A stretch of DNA of 64,000 bases from Streptomyces cadmiisoli (GCF_003261055.1 NZ_CP030073.1:7254001-7318000), one strand, 5' to 3'; shown: positions 27,001 to 36,730, counted from the stretch's first letter. The notes: generated by a model from the sequence alone, not told the origin. Program-made: numbers and translations.

Positions 27001-27585
27001 TCAGGCGGGCGAGCCCATCAGGGGCGGCGGCACCGAGCGGAGGGTCAGCACCGGGAGCAGATCGGCGACCCGGTGCGGATGGTGGGCCGCGATGCCGGGC
27101 GGAGCGGGAGCCAGCGGCACCAGCAGGTCGGTGGCCGCGGGGTGGCCGTCGGCACCGTCGGCGGCGCAGTCGCCGTGCAGCCACAGCGTGAGCATGTACA
27201 GGCTGGGCACGGACAGCAGACGGGGCTGGTACGCCTGGGGCAGGGATTCGGCCTGACGCAGGGCCCGCTCGGTCGAGGCGACGTAGGGCCCCTCGAAGAA
27301 GTGCGAGAAGGCCCAGCCGTCCGGAGTGAGCATGGTCTCGGCGGCGGCCACCGCCTGATCGCCGCAGCGGATCAGGAAGCGCCAGCCGGCGAGGCGGGTG
27401 CCGGGCGAGCCCTTGCCGGTGATCCGGTCCAGTACGTGGACGGGCAGCGGGAGTTCGGGCGTGGCGGGCCCTTGGGCGGCGCGCAGCGAGGGCGTTCGGG
27501 CCTCACGCACGGCGGTCGGGGAACCGAGTGCGGTGAGGACGGAGCGAAGTGCGGGCGCGGGAGCCGGCGGGACATGCAGCGGCAT
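27001..27585 (-). CDS. Conserved-looking hypothetical protein
   Basis: A 194-residue protein I do not recognise. It has no signal peptide, transmembrane segment or named motif. The central part (RFLIRCGDQAVAAAETMLTPDGWAF and FFEGPYVASTERAL) has balanced composition and codon bias like its neighbours, so it is a real gene. The C-terminal half has several hydrophobic stretches (SLYMLTLWLHG, LLVPLAPAPPG). Alone on its strand with its own terminator. Confidence 0.75.
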   Translation of the reverse strand: MPLHVPPAPAPALRSVLTALGSPTAVREARTPSLRAAQGPATPELPLPVHVLDRITGKGSPGTRLAGWRFLIRCGDQAVAAAETMLTPDGWAFSHFFEGPYVASTERALRQAESLPQAYQPRLLSVPSLYMLTLWLHGDCAADGADGHPAATDLLVPLAPAPPGIAAHHPHRVADLLPVLTLRSVPPPLMGSPA

Positions 27586-28148
27586 GGTGGGTCGCCTCTC
27601 ATTCGACAGGCAAGTAGGCGCATGGTGACGGGGGCGGACGGCGCTGTCAGCTCACGGGGACAGGGAGGCGGGAGCCGGGGTCCGTGCACCAGGGGTGTGG
27701 GTGTGAGGACTGCCGTACGCCAACTCGACGGCAGGTTCCTCCGACCGCGGGCGCCAACCTTCTTCCTTGGGCGGAGTTTATACCTCGTTTGTTCATTCGA
27801 TGTTTCGTCTAAACGCTCGCGGGCACTCGCACAAGGGTTCATTCGGACGGCGATACGTGGAAATCATCCCGATTCGCAGCGGGCCGCGCGGCGATGACCT
27901 CGCGAAATGCCTGCGACGCGGTAGGCCAATTCTCGTCGGCGTTTTTCACGAGTTCGCAGCGGCCGGAAAGTGCAGGTTGCAACTTGCCCGGGGAATGTGC
28001 CGCCGGTCATGTACGGCCCAAGTGGCCAGAGTAGCGGCTGCGGACACTCGCCGGGGGCGTTATGGATCGCTCGGGCTGGGCATCATCCTCCCTGACCCGG
28101 ACACCGGCGGCCGGATCTCCGGCCCGCCCACCGAGGAGGGACGCTTCG
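27586..28148. other. Long intergenic region upstream of the GCS2-like gene
   Basis: 563 bp without a convincing gene. The stretch 27765-27820 is locally AT-rich and probably holds promoters for the minus-strand gene. A near-perfect 16-bp palindrome lies at 27972-27987. Confidence 0.65.
27972..27987. promoter_or_regulatory. 16-bp near-palindrome GCAGGTTGCAACTTGC
   Basis: Dyad-symmetric except for one base pair and centred on TTGCAA. It lies 162 bp upstream of the GCS2-like gene; the regulator is unknown. Confidence 0.5.
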
Positions 28149-29666
28149 ATGGGGGAGAAGGTGGTGGCGGGCGCGTTCGACCTGTCCGACCGCCAGCGGT
28201 ACCGCACCAAGCTCCGGCAGTGCCTGCGGGGACTGGAGCGGTTGCTGGAGGAGAAGCGGTTCGATCGCCCCAGGAACCTCATGGGTCTGGAGATCGAGCT
28301 GAATCTCGCCGGGGCCGACGGCATGCCGAGAATGCTCAATGCCCAGGTGCTGGAAAGGATCGCAAGCCGAGATTTCCAAACAGAACTCGCCATGTTCAAC
28401 CTGGAAGTCAACATCACCCCGCACCGCCTGGGCGGCCGGGTATTCGACCGGCTCGCGGAAGAAGTGCGCACGGCTCTGGCGTATGCCCACCGGAAAGCGA
28501 ACGAGGTGGACGCGGGAATCGTGATGATCGGCATTCTGCCGACCCTCGACCGCGACGACCTGGTCTCCTCGAACCTCTCCGACGTCGACCGCTACACCCT
28601 GCTCAACGACCAGATCGTGGCCGCCCGCGGGGAGGACTTCACTCTGGACATCGACGGTGTCGAGCGTCTGACCTGCACTTCCAAGTCGATCGCGCCCGAA
28701 GCCGCCTGCACCTCGCTCCAGTTGCACCTCCAGGTCACGCCGGCCCGCTTCCCCGACGTGTGGAACGCGGCGCAGGCCGCCTGCGCCGCGCAGATCGCCG
28801 TCGGCGCCAACTCCCCCTTCCTGTTCGGCCGTGAACTGTGGCGCGAGTCCCGGCCGCCGCTGTTCCAGCAGTCCACCGACACCCGCCCGCCCGAGCTGCA
28901 GGCCCAGGGGGTCCGGCCGCGCACCTGGTTCGGGGAGCGGTGGATCGACTCGGCGTTCGACCTCTTCGAGGAGAACCTGCGCTACTACCCCGCGCTGCTG
29001 CCGATCTGCGACGACGAGGACCCGCTGGCGGTCCTCGACGCCGGCGGCGTGCCCAAGCTCGCCGAACTCGTCCTGCACAACGGCACGGTGTACCGCTGGA
29101 ACCGGCCCGTCTACGGCATCGCCGACGGTGTCCCGCATCTGCGGGTGGAGAACCGCGTCCTGCCGGCCGGCCCGACCGTGACCGACGTCATCGCCAACGC
29201 CGCCTTCTACTACGGCGTGGTACGGGCGCTCGCCGAGGACTCCCGGCCGGTGTGGGGCCGGCTGCCGTTCGACGCCGCCGCCGCCAACTTCGACGCCGCC
29301 TGCCGCCACGGCATCGAGGCCCGCTTCGTCTGGCCGCGGCGCGGACGGTACGGCGGGACGGCCGAGGTCGACGCGGTCAGCCTCGTACGGGACGAACTGC
29401 TCCCGCTCGCCGAGGCCGGGCTGGACGCCTGGGGTGTCGAACCGGCCGACCGCGACTACTACCTCGGTGTGATCGACGAGCGCTGCCGGCGCCGGGTCAA
29501 CGGGGCCTCCTGGCAGGTCGCGACCTTCCACCGGGCGCGGGAGGGCGGCATGTCGCGCGCGCAGGCACTCGCGGCGACGACACGGCGCTATGCGGAACTG
29601 ATGCACCTCGGGGAACCGGTGCACACCTGGCCGGTGGGCCTGCCCGAGCCGGCCAGGACCGGATGA
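28149..29666 (+). CDS. Glutamate-cysteine ligase-like (GCS2 family) protein
   Basis: A 505-residue protein of the GCS2 carboxylate-amine ligase group, with the N-terminal MGLEIELNL metal/substrate motif, an internal TCTSKSIAPEAACTSLQLHLQV stretch and NSPFLFGRELWRESR. Family members form gamma-glutamyl or related amide bonds using ATP. Actinobacteria use mycothiol rather than glutathione, and there is no gshB neighbour, so the substrate may be another amine or peptide. The ATG at 28149 has GGAGGGA eight bases upstream; an upstream in-frame extension lacks a site. Monocistronic. Confidence 0.85.
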   Translation: MGEKVVAGAFDLSDRQRYRTKLRQCLRGLERLLEEKRFDRPRNLMGLEIELNLAGADGMPRMLNAQVLERIASRDFQTELAMFNLEVNITPHRLGGRVFDRLAEEVRTALAYAHRKANEVDAGIVMIGILPTLDRDDLVSSNLSDVDRYTLLNDQIVAARGEDFTLDIDGVERLTCTSKSIAPEAACTSLQLHLQVTPARFPDVWNAAQAACAAQIAVGANSPFLFGRELWRESRPPLFQQSTDTRPPELQAQGVRPRTWFGERWIDSAFDLFEENLRYYPALLPICDDEDPLAVLDAGGVPKLAELVLHNGTVYRWNRPVYGIADGVPHLRVENRVLPAGPTVTDVIANAAFYYGVVRALAEDSRPVWGRLPFDAAAANFDAACRHGIEARFVWPRRGRYGGTAEVDAVSLVRDELLPLAEAGLDAWGVEPADRDYYLGVIDERCRRRVNGASWQVATFHRAREGGMSRAQALAATTRRYAELMHLGEPVHTWPVGLPEPARTG

Positions 29667-29813
29667 CCGAACCGCTGTGAGGGGGGAGCCGCGGCACGGC
29701 GGACACGCGTCTGCCAGGCTGGCGGGTGCCGGTGTGTGCGATCTTCGTAACCTTGTCGGAAGGCCGACGGGCGAGGATGTGCGCGAGGCCGGACCACTCG
29801 ACAGGAGGCAGGC

Positions 29814-30614
29814 GTGCAGGCGGAGCAGGGCCCGATGGCCGAACCCGGGACTCCGCAGCGGGCGTCGCGGCGGATTCTCCGTGACGAGACGCTGCTCGTG
29901 CTCGCGCTGTCGCTCGGCGCCAGCGGTGTCTCCGCGCTGATCAGCTTCATCGGATCCGTCACCAGACCCGGCGGGCTGAAGGACCAGGCGGCGACCCTCA
30001 ACGCCTCCGCCGCCCCCGGCCGCCCCTGGCTCGACCTGGCCTGGCAGCTCTTCGGCATCACGACCGCCCTCGTTCCCGTCGCCCTCGTCGCGCACTTCCT
30101 GCTGCGCGAGGGGCGGAGCCTGAGGACGCTCGGCTTCGACCGCACCGAGCCGTGGCCGGACCTCGGGCGGGGAGCCGCCGTCGCCGCGGTGATCGGCAGC
30201 AGCGGCATCGCCTTCTACCTGCTCGCGCGGGGCCTCGGCTTCAACCTCACCGTCGTCCCCGAGGCCTTGCCCGACGTGTGGTGGAAGTTCCCGGTGCTGA
30301 TCCTTTCGGCGCTCCAGAACTCCATCGTCGAAGAAGTGATCGTCGTCGGCTATCTGCTGCGCCGGCTCGACCAGTTGGGCTGGTCCCCCACCTCGGCGCT
30401 GGTGGCGAGTTCCGTACTGCGCGGTTCCTACCACCTCTACCAGGGCATCGGCGGCTTCATCGGCAACATGGTGATGGGCGTGGTCTTCGTCCTCCTGTAC
30501 CGGCGGTGGGGCCGGGTGGGCCCGCTGGTGGTCGCGCACACGCTGCTCGACATCGGGGCGTTCGTCGGCTACGCGCTGCTCGCGGGCAAGGTGGACTGGC
30601 TGCCCACGGCGTGA
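29814..30614 (+). CDS. CPBP-family intramembrane metalloprotease
   Basis: A 266-residue membrane protein with about seven hydrophobic segments. CPBP motifs are E173-E174 in SIVEEVIVVGYLLRRL, H207 in LRGSYHLYQG and H242 in VVAHTLLD, the presumed zinc-binding/catalytic set of CAAX-protease and bacteriocin-processing proteins. In bacteria these often cleave membrane peptides or act in immunity and secretion. It starts at a GTG with AGGAGG five bases upstream. No peptide substrate gene is adjacent, so the target is unknown. Confidence 0.9.
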   Translation: MQAEQGPMAEPGTPQRASRRILRDETLLVLALSLGASGVSALISFIGSVTRPGGLKDQAATLNASAAPGRPWLDLAWQLFGITTALVPVALVAHFLLREGRSLRTLGFDRTEPWPDLGRGAAVAAVIGSSGIAFYLLARGLGFNLTVVPEALPDVWWKFPVLILSALQNSIVEEVIVVGYLLRRLDQLGWSPTSALVASSVLRGSYHLYQGIGGFIGNMVMGVVFVLLYRRWGRVGPLVVAHTLLDIGAFVGYALLAGKVDWLPTA

Positions 30615-30660
30615 CGCCGCGGACCCCAGAGCCTGTCCGCCCCTCCCCGGCCGCCCGGCC

Positions 30661-31470
30661 CTAAGCGAGCAGTTCCCCCTCGATGACGGTGACCGCGCTG
30701 CCGCCGAGCAGCGTGCGGTCGCCGCGCAGCGCGGTGCGGACGTGGCCGGAGCGGGGGGAGGCCTGGAGGCCGGTGAGGTCGGTGCGGCCGAGGCGCCGCG
30801 ACCAGTAGGGGGCGAGTGCCGTGTGCGCGCTGCCGGTGACCGGGTCCTCGTCGATGCCCACGTTCGGGAAGAAGCAGCGCGAGACGTAGTCGTGGCCCGG
30901 CGCGGCGTCCTCCGCCCGCGCGGTGGCGATCACGCCCCGCGCCGAATGGGCGCCGAGGGCCCGGTGATCGGGGCGCAGCGCACGGACCGTCCGCTCGTCG
31001 GCGAGTTCGACGAGCAGGTCGCCGACCAGCGGGCCGGTGTCGAAGGCCGCGTGCGGCCGGGCACCGAGAGCGTCCGCGAGGCCCTCGGGGACGTCGACCG
31101 GGGTGAGCGGCGCGGTGGGGAAGTCGAGGGTGATCGAGCCGTCCTCGCCGGGAGTCGCCACGAGGACACCGCTGCGGGTGGCGAACCGCACCGCGCCGGC
31201 GTGGGCGCCCGTGCTGTGCAGGACGTGGGCGGTGGCGAGCGTGGCGTGGCCGCACATCGCGACCTCGGCCATCGGTGTGAACCACCGCAGCGCCCAGTCG
31301 GCCGTGCCTCCGTCCGGCAGCGGGTGCGCGAAGGCGGTCTCCGCGTGGTTGACCTCCATGGCCACGCGCTGGAGCCAGTCGTCGTCGGGGAAGGCGTCGA
31401 GGATCAGGACCCCGGCCGGGTTCCCGGTGAACGGGCGGTCGGTGAAGGCGTCGACGATTCGAATCCGCAT
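30661..31470 (-). CDS. PhzF-family epimerase/isomerase
   Basis: A 269-residue PhzF-fold protein: N-terminal IRIVDAFTDRPFTGNPAGV, the catalytic glutamate region NHAETAFAHP, GHATLATAHVL in the first half and GIDEDPVTGSAHTALAPYW in the second. PhzF proteins catalyse proton shifts on small acids (phenazine pathway, trans-2,3-dihydro-3-hydroxyanthranilate isomerase) but most members have unknown substrates. No phenazine genes are near. The ATG at 31470 is the family-typical start (MRIRIVDAF). Cytoplasmic dimer expected. Confidence 0.92.
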   Translation of the reverse strand: MRIRIVDAFTDRPFTGNPAGVLILDAFPDDDWLQRVAMEVNHAETAFAHPLPDGGTADWALRWFTPMAEVAMCGHATLATAHVLHSTGAHAGAVRFATRSGVLVATPGEDGSITLDFPTAPLTPVDVPEGLADALGARPHAAFDTGPLVGDLLVELADERTVRALRPDHRALGAHSARGVIATARAEDAAPGHDYVSRCFFPNVGIDEDPVTGSAHTALAPYWSRRLGRTDLTGLQASPRSGHVRTALRGDRTLLGGSAVTVIEGELLA

Positions 31471-31579
31471 GACGACGACGCTAAGGGCGCGGCGCACCCG
31501 CGGGCCAAGGCCAATTCACGGGTCCTGGACCTGGTGGGGGAGGGCGGCTGTCGGAAGTGTCTTGTCGGGTGAGCTATTC

Positions 31580-31589
31580 CGATATATCG
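31580..31589. promoter_or_regulatory. CGATATATCG palindrome upstream of padR
   Basis: A perfect 10-bp palindrome in an AT-rich island, 44 bp before the PadR start. PadR regulators commonly autoregulate through ATAT-containing dyads, so this is a candidate operator. Confidence 0.55.
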
Positions 31590-31632
31590 TTGAGGTATCG
31601 CGACTGATCAATGATGGATTGGAGTGACGGGG

Positions 31633-32256
31633 ATGCGCGGCGAAGGACACGAGTACGGGCACGGACACGGCGGCCACCGCCGCGGCCGGGGCGACTTCGA
31701 CGGCCGCCGTGAGGCGTTCGGGCCGTTCGGTCCCGGTCCCCACGGCTTCGGACCGGGCGGGCCGGGCTTCGGCCCCGGGCACTGGGGCGGACGAGGACGC
31801 GGTGGACCGCGGGGCAGGGCGCGGCGAGGCGACGTCCGGGCCTCGATCCTGGCCCTGTTGAAGGACCGGCCCATGCACGGCTACGAGATGATCCAGGAGA
31901 TCGCCGAGCGCAGCGGCGGGGCGTGGAAGCCCAGCCCCGGCTCGGTGTACCCCACTCTCCAACTGCTGGAGGACGAGGGCCTGATCGTCAGTGCCAGCGA
32001 GGGCGGCAAGAAGCTGTTCTCGCTCACGGAGCAGGGCCGCGCCGCCGCCGAGGAGGGCCCTGACGCGCCCTGGGAGGCGGCCTCGCGCGGGATCGACTGG
32101 GAAGCGCTCGGTGAGGTCCGGCAGGCGGGCCTGGGCCTGATGGAGGCGTTCGGCCAGGTCTGGAAGACCGGCAGCGCGGAGCAGCGGGACAAGGCCGTCG
32201 CGGTCGTCAACGAGGCCCGCAAGAAGCTGTACCTGATCCTCGCGGACGAGGACTGA
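31633..32256 (+). CDS. PadR-family transcriptional regulator
   Basis: A 207-residue protein. An unusual Gly/His/Arg-rich N-terminal extension (1-65) precedes the PadR winged helix: DVRASILALLKDRPMHGYEM, WKPSPGSVYPTLQLLEDEGL, KKLFSLTEQG. A short C-terminal helical region for dimerisation follows. PadR proteins repress drug-efflux or stress genes and respond to small ligands. No obvious efflux target is adjacent. The His-rich tail might bind metal. The start at 31633 has GGAG eight bases upstream. Confidence 0.92.
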   Translation: MRGEGHEYGHGHGGHRRGRGDFDGRREAFGPFGPGPHGFGPGGPGFGPGHWGGRGRGGPRGRARRGDVRASILALLKDRPMHGYEMIQEIAERSGGAWKPSPGSVYPTLQLLEDEGLIVSASEGGKKLFSLTEQGRAAAEEGPDAPWEAASRGIDWEALGEVRQAGLGLMEAFGQVWKTGSAEQRDKAVAVVNEARKKLYLILADED

Positions 32257-32275
32257 CGGGCCGCCCGGCGAGCCG

Positions 32276-32309
32276 GCGGCGCCCCGCGGAGCGATCCGCG
32301 CGGCGCCGC
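32276..32309. terminator. Terminator between padR and the SRPBCC gene
   Basis: Arms 32276-32290 and 32295-32309 (15 positions, one mismatch) with loop GCGA. It serves the convergent pair. Confidence 0.75.
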
Positions 32310-32355
32310 TCGGTGGTTCCGGCCCTCTTCTCGGACGGCCGGGCGCACAAAGAGT

Positions 32356-32784
32356 TCAGGCCACCAGCCCGCCGAGCTTGCGCAGCGACTCGTCCAGCGC
32401 GGCCGTCGCCGAGTCCTTGAGCTTGCCCGCCATCAACGAGACCGCGGCGCCGGTGAACTCCCCGTCGATGCGGACGGTCGTGGCGTCGCCGTCCGGTGTG
32501 AGCGTGTACCGCGTGGCGACGGTGACGGCCATCGGGCCCTTGCCGCGAATGGCCAGCACCCTGGCCGGCTCCATCTCCTCCACCGTCCACTCGACCTCGG
32601 CCGGGAAGCCCATGAGCTTCATGTTCTCCTGGAAGGTCGCGCCGACCTCCAGGGCCGAGGGGCCGCCCCCGGGGAAGCTCGTGTGGGTGGCGTTCCACTC
32701 TCCGTACGCGGACCAGTCCGTGAGCCGCGCCCAGACCTTCTCGGCCGGTGCCCCGATCCGTGCCTCCGAGCTGACTTCGGCCAT
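32356..32784 (-). CDS. SRPBCC (START-like/polyketide cyclase) family protein
   Basis: A 142-residue protein with the START-like pattern: beta strand EARIGAPAEKVWARLTDWSAYGEWN, central strands VEWTVEEMEPARVLAIRG and a long C-terminal helix SLMAGKLKDSATAALDESLRKL. The fold binds hydrophobic ligands in a deep cavity; members of the CoxG/polyketide-cyclase-like group have varied or unknown roles. Cytoplasmic, monocistronic, convergent with padR. Ligand unknown. Confidence 0.88.
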   Translation of the reverse strand: MAEVSSEARIGAPAEKVWARLTDWSAYGEWNATHTSFPGGGPSALEVGATFQENMKLMGFPAEVEWTVEEMEPARVLAIRGKGPMAVTVATRYTLTPDGDATTVRIDGEFTGAAVSLMAGKLKDSATAALDESLRKLGGLVA

Positions 32785-33017
32785 ACGACCACCCCTTCGT
32801 GTCGGGCTTGGGTGTCGCGGAACGTAGCCGGAGGGGCCCGAACATTCAATACTGATGAACCGTCAGGAAATGTGGAGGTCGCGGGCGACCGGGACCGAAT
32901 CGGCCTGATCTCCTCCGTAGGGAGGAGATTCCGGCCGGCGATGTCCGCTCTGCGTGGGACGCGAAGATGCTTCTGACCGGGGATGACCGGAGCCGGAGGG
33001 GCTGATGGGGTGAGGGG

Positions 33018-33572
33018 GTGCAAGACCGTATCCCCCGGCAGCCGGCCCGCGAAGCGCGCGGCGCCCTCGGCGCGGACGACGATCCCCGGCTCAGCGCTGA
33101 GCTGGCGGCGATGGTCGCCGGTGCCCGCAGGCGAGCCCTCAGGGACGGGGACCGCCATATCGACACCGCTCATCTGCTGCACTCGCTGCTGGAGTCCGAC
33201 CCCGCCGTGCGCGCGGTGTTCGACGACGGCCCGCAACTGGCGCGACTGCTCGGCTACCTCGTGCAGCGCAGCATCGGCTACGGCCTGCGGTGGCAGAGCA
33301 CGGTCGAGGACTCCGGCGCCCTTCCGCTCGTCCACGGCACCGAGGGCTACTCGCCGCTGGCCGCCGGCGCGATGTCCCACGCCGCCGAGCGGGCCGCGCG
33401 ACGCGGTGACGACCAGGCACGCGGCGTCGATCTGCTCGCGGCGATCGTCATGGACCCGCAGGCACGCGCCGTCGAGGTGCTCGACCGTGCCGGTGTGGAC
33501 GCGGGCGAGCTGCACGCCCGGATCGAGAAGGGCTGCGAGGAGTACGTGCCGGGCGGCGAGCCCGGCTGCTGA
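33018..33572 (+). CDS. Clp N-terminal (Clp-R) repeat domain protein
   Basis: A 184-residue protein with two helical repeats typical of ClpA/ClpC N-domains: ALRDGDRHIDTAHLLHSLLESDPAVR and GDDQARGVDLLAAIVMDPQARAVEVLDRAGVD. No AAA+ module follows, so it is a stand-alone N-domain that may act as an adaptor or decoy for ClpC, or bind degrons. The likely start is the GTG at 33018, with a purine-rich GAGGG just before it. Confidence 0.87.
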   Translation: MQDRIPRQPAREARGALGADDDPRLSAELAAMVAGARRRALRDGDRHIDTAHLLHSLLESDPAVRAVFDDGPQLARLLGYLVQRSIGYGLRWQSTVEDSGALPLVHGTEGYSPLAAGAMSHAAERAARRGDDQARGVDLLAAIVMDPQARAVEVLDRAGVDAGELHARIEKGCEEYVPGGEPGC

Positions 33573-33650
33573 CCCGCCGCGGGACGTCCACTCGCTGAGA
33601 CAGGTGTCAACGGGGGTGACGCTCATGTCATCGCCTGTCATCATGTGCCG

Positions 33651-34649
33651 ATGCCTACGTCAGTCAGCAGTCGGAACAGCTGCGGCAAGGGAGCCGCGCT
33701 CACCCTCGCGCTCGGGTCGGCGCTCGCCTTCGGCGGATCGGGTGTCGCCGCCAAGCCGCTGATCGAGGCCGGCCTGGATCCCCTGCACGTCGTATGGCTG
33801 CGGGTGGCCGGCGCGGCCCTGGTGATGCTGCCGCTCGCCGTGCGCCACCGCGCGCTGCTGCGCCGCCGTCCCGCGCTGCTCGCCGGGTTCGGACTGCTGG
33901 CCGTGGCCGGAGTGCAGGCCTGCTACTTCGCCGCGATCTCCCGTATCCCGGTCGGTGTCGCGCTGCTCGTCGAGTACCTCGCGCCCGCCCTGGTCCTCGG
34001 CTGGGTGCGGTTCGTGCAGCGGCGGCCCGTGACGCGCGCCGCCGCGCTCGGGGTGGTGCTGGCCGTCGGCGGTCTCGCCTGTGTCGTGGAGGTGTGGTCC
34101 GGGCTCGGCTTCGACGCCGTCGGCCTGCTGCTCGCGCTCGGCGCCGCCTGCTGCCAGGTCGGCTACTTCGTCCTGTCCGACCAGGGCGGCGACTCCGGCG
34201 CCGACGCCCCGGACCCGCTCGGCGTCATCGCGTACGGCCTGCTCATCGGCGCCGCTGTGCTGACCGTCGTCGCCCGCCCCTGGACCATGGAGTGGGCGGT
34301 GCTCGGCCGGGCCGCGCAGCTGGACGGCACGGCCGTCCCGGCCTTCGCGCTGCTCGCCTGGATCGTGCTGATAGCGACCGTCGTCGCCTACGTCACCGGT
34401 GTCGTCTCCATACGGCGGCTCTCCCCGCAGGTCGCCGGGGTCGTGGCCTGCCTGGAGGCCGTCATCGCGACCGTTCTGGCCTGGGTGCTGCTCGGGGAGC
34501 ACCTGTCGGCGCCGCAGATCGTCGGCGGTGCGGTGGTGCTGGTCGGGGCGTTCATCGCCCAGTCGTCGACACCCGCGAAGGGTTCCGCCGAACCGGTCGC
34601 CGCCGGCGCCCCCGAGCGCGAGTTGTCGGCACGCGGAACGGCGGCATAG
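33651..34649 (+). CDS. EamA/DMT-superfamily transporter
   Basis: A 332-residue membrane protein with ten predicted helices in two EamA halves. The first begins near ALGSALAFGGSGVAAKPLIEAGLDPLHVVWLRVAGAA; the second ends in VACLEAVIATVLAWVLLGEHLSAPQIVGGAVVLVGAF. Probably exports amino acids or other metabolites; substrate unknown. No Shine-Dalgarno is visible; a CATCAT -10 candidate lies six bases before the ATG, so the message may be leaderless. A GTG at 33645 is possible. The next gene is a second EamA protein. Confidence 0.9.
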   Translation: MPTSVSSRNSCGKGAALTLALGSALAFGGSGVAAKPLIEAGLDPLHVVWLRVAGAALVMLPLAVRHRALLRRRPALLAGFGLLAVAGVQACYFAAISRIPVGVALLVEYLAPALVLGWVRFVQRRPVTRAAALGVVLAVGGLACVVEVWSGLGFDAVGLLLALGAACCQVGYFVLSDQGGDSGADAPDPLGVIAYGLLIGAAVLTVVARPWTMEWAVLGRAAQLDGTAVPAFALLAWIVLIATVVAYVTGVVSIRRLSPQVAGVVACLEAVIATVLAWVLLGEHLSAPQIVGGAVVLVGAFIAQSSTPAKGSAEPVAAGAPERELSARGTAA

Positions 34650-34834
34650 GGTGTCGATCATGCATTCGGACGCACGCGTTCTTCCGCCCCCGGCCGCCTG
34701 AGGCGGGCCTCCGGAAACCCGTCCGGCGTGATGTCGCCGGGCTGGACGGTGCTGCCCGCGGAAGACGTCCGCGACCCCGCTGAGCGGCGGTCCCCGAACT
34801 TCCGCGCACTCGTGCGCATCCGCGGAGAGAACAC

Positions 34835-35818
34835 GTGTCCACTGCTTCCCCTGCCGTCTCCGGCCTGCCCGTCGGGCGTGGCCTGCTGTATCTGATCGTC
34901 GCCGGTGCCGCCTGGGGCACCGCGGGCGCGGCCGCCGCGCTGGTCTACCGGACCAGCGACATGGGCTCCGTCACCCTGTCCTTCTGGCGCTGCGCGGCCG
35001 GACTGGTCCTGCTGCTCGCGGTCCGCGGGCTGCGTCCGCAGACCCGGGCCGTCCGAACGCCCGAACCCGCCGTCCGCAAGGCGCTGCGCATCGGTGCCAC
35101 CGGGCTCGGCCTCGCCGTGTTCCAGACGGCCTACTTCGCCGCGGTGTCGGCCACCGGCCTGGCCGTCGCGACCGTCGTCACGCTCGGCGCCGGCCCCGTG
35201 CTGATCGCACTCGGCGCGCGGCTGACCATGGGGGAGCGGCTGGGCCGGGCCGGCCTCACGGCCGTGACCGGGGCGCTCACCGGGCTGGGGGTGCTCGTGC
35301 TCGGCGGCGAGGGGACGGCCGTGCGCCCCTGGGGCGTCGCGCTGGCCCTGCTGTCCGCCGCCGGCTACAGCGCGATGACCCTGCTCACCCGGTACTGGGG
35401 CCGCGACGGCGGGGCGGACGCCTCCGGCACGACCGCCTCGGCGTTCGCGGTGACCACCCTGTGCCTGCTGCCGTTCGCGCTGGCCGAGGGACTCGTGCCG
35501 CACACCGCCGACCCCGCCCGGCTGGTGTGGCTCGTGGCGTACATCGCGGCGGTCCCCACGGCGCTCGCGTACGCGCTGTACTTCGCGGGCGCGGCCGTGG
35601 TGCGGTCCGCGACCGTCTCCGTGATCATGCTCCTGGAGCCGGTCAGCGCCGCCGTCCTGGCCGTCGCCCTGCTCGGTGAACGGCTCACCGCGGCCACACT
35701 GGCCGGCACCCTGCTGATGCTCGGCTCGGTCACGGGCCTCGCGGTCGCCGAGGCGCGCGGGGCACGGGCGCGGCCCGGCGCTGACCCGCTCACCGGGACG
35801 TCACCCGTACGCGGGTGA
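34835..35818 (+). CDS. EamA/DMT-superfamily transporter
   Basis: A 327-residue ten-helix transporter with two EamA repeats ([18 protein letters not shown] near the N-terminus; [25 protein letters not shown] in the second half). It starts at a GTG with GGAGAG upstream, 185 bp after the previous EamA gene and on the same strand, so co-transcription is possible but not certain. Substrate unknown. The two proteins are only distantly alike, so this is not a recent duplication. Confidence 0.9.
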   Translation: MSTASPAVSGLPVGRGLLYLIVAGAAWGTAGAAAALVYRTSDMGSVTLSFWRCAAGLVLLLAVRGLRPQTRAVRTPEPAVRKALRIGATGLGLAVFQTAYFAAVSATGLAVATVVTLGAGPVLIALGARLTMGERLGRAGLTAVTGALTGLGVLVLGGEGTAVRPWGVALALLSAAGYSAMTLLTRYWGRDGGADASGTTASAFAVTTLCLLPFALAEGLVPHTADPARLVWLVAYIAAVPTALAYALYFAGAAVVRSATVSVIMLLEPVSAAVLAVALLGERLTAATLAGTLLMLGSVTGLAVAEARGARARPGADPLTGTSPVRG

Positions 35819-36011
35819 CCGTCCCGCCGCGGCCGGCGTGGTGGGCGCGGCGCGGCGGCCGCACGCGCGGGCTGCTGCGCGGGCCGCGGACGGCGGGGCG
35901 GCCCTGGTGGCGGAGCGCCGGCGGGGGCCGCCGCCCGGCGCCGGCGGCATCAAGCGGTTCCCTGCGCGTCGGTCGAGGTCGCGGCGCGCCGCCGCGCCGG
36001 ACGGACCGGCG

Positions 36012-36695
36012 TCACAGCGCCGCCAGGTAGCCCGGCAGCGCCGTGCCGGGGGCCAGGTCCGGATCGGCGACCGGCGGCTCGTACCCCTTGCGCAGCGGCA
36101 CGACACCGGCCCAGTGGGGCAGCGCGAGATCCTCGGGCTCGTCGCCCACCCCGCCCGTGCGGAGCTTGGCGGAGACCTCGTCGAGGCCGAGGCGGAGCAC
36201 GGCGGTGGCGGCGAACTCCTTGGCGTTGGCCGGCCGGGAGTCCCGTGAGCGGCCGGGCACCACCTGGTCGACGAGCGCGTCGAGCGCCAGCCGCTTCTCG
36301 TCGGGGTCGGTGACGTCGTGGGCGGTGCCGTGCACCACCACGGAGCGGTAGTTGATCGAGTGGTGGAAGGCCGAGCGGGCCAGGACCAGTCCGTCGACGT
36401 GCGTGACCGTCAGGCACACCGCGAGACCGGGATCGGCCTTCCCGGCCATCCGCAGCGGGCGCGAGCCGGTCGAACCGTGCACGTACAGCCGGTCGCCGAC
36501 CCGGGTGTACAGCGTGGGCAGGACGACCGGCGCCCCGTCGCGGACGAAGCCGAGATGGCAGACGTAGCCCTCGTCGAGAATCGAGTGCACCACGTCCTTG
36601 TCGTACGAGGCCTTGTGCGCGGCGCGGGTGGGCACCGTGCGGTCGGTGGCCGGGTAGACCGCGGATCGCGACGGCGTTTCCCTGCTTCCCTGCAT
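36012..36695 (-). CDS. Pyridoxamine 5'-phosphate oxidase-like (NimA-type) flavoprotein
   Basis: A 227-residue split-barrel flavin-binding protein: GYVCHLGFVRDGAPVVLPTLY, YVHGSTGSRPLR, FHHSINYRSVVVHGTAHDV and a C-terminal helix with PLRKGYEPP. This resembles the 5-nitroimidazole-resistance/PNPOx-like group. It probably binds FMN, haem or F420 as a cytoplasmic dimer; the substrate is unknown. The ATG at 36695 has GGAG seven bases upstream; an ATG at 36707 would abut the operator palindrome. Divergent from a MocR-type regulator, which likely controls it. Confidence 0.88.
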   Translation of the reverse strand: MQGSRETPSRSAVYPATDRTVPTRAAHKASYDKDVVHSILDEGYVCHLGFVRDGAPVVLPTLYTRVGDRLYVHGSTGSRPLRMAGKADPGLAVCLTVTHVDGLVLARSAFHHSINYRSVVVHGTAHDVTDPDEKRLALDALVDQVVPGRSRDSRPANAKEFAATAVLRLGLDEVSAKLRTGGVGDEPEDLALPHWAGVVPLRKGYEPPVADPDLAPGTALPGYLAAL

Positions 36696-36707
36696 GGCGG
36701 TCTCCAT

Positions 36708-36719
36708 TGCACTAGTGCA
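36708..36719. promoter_or_regulatory. 12-bp palindrome TGCACTAGTGCA between the flavoprotein and mocR genes
   Basis: A perfect dyad adjoining a CATAAT -10 box (36718-36723) for the mocR gene. Very likely the MocR operator controlling both divergent promoters. Confidence 0.75.
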
Positions 36720-36730
36720 TAATGGGCTTT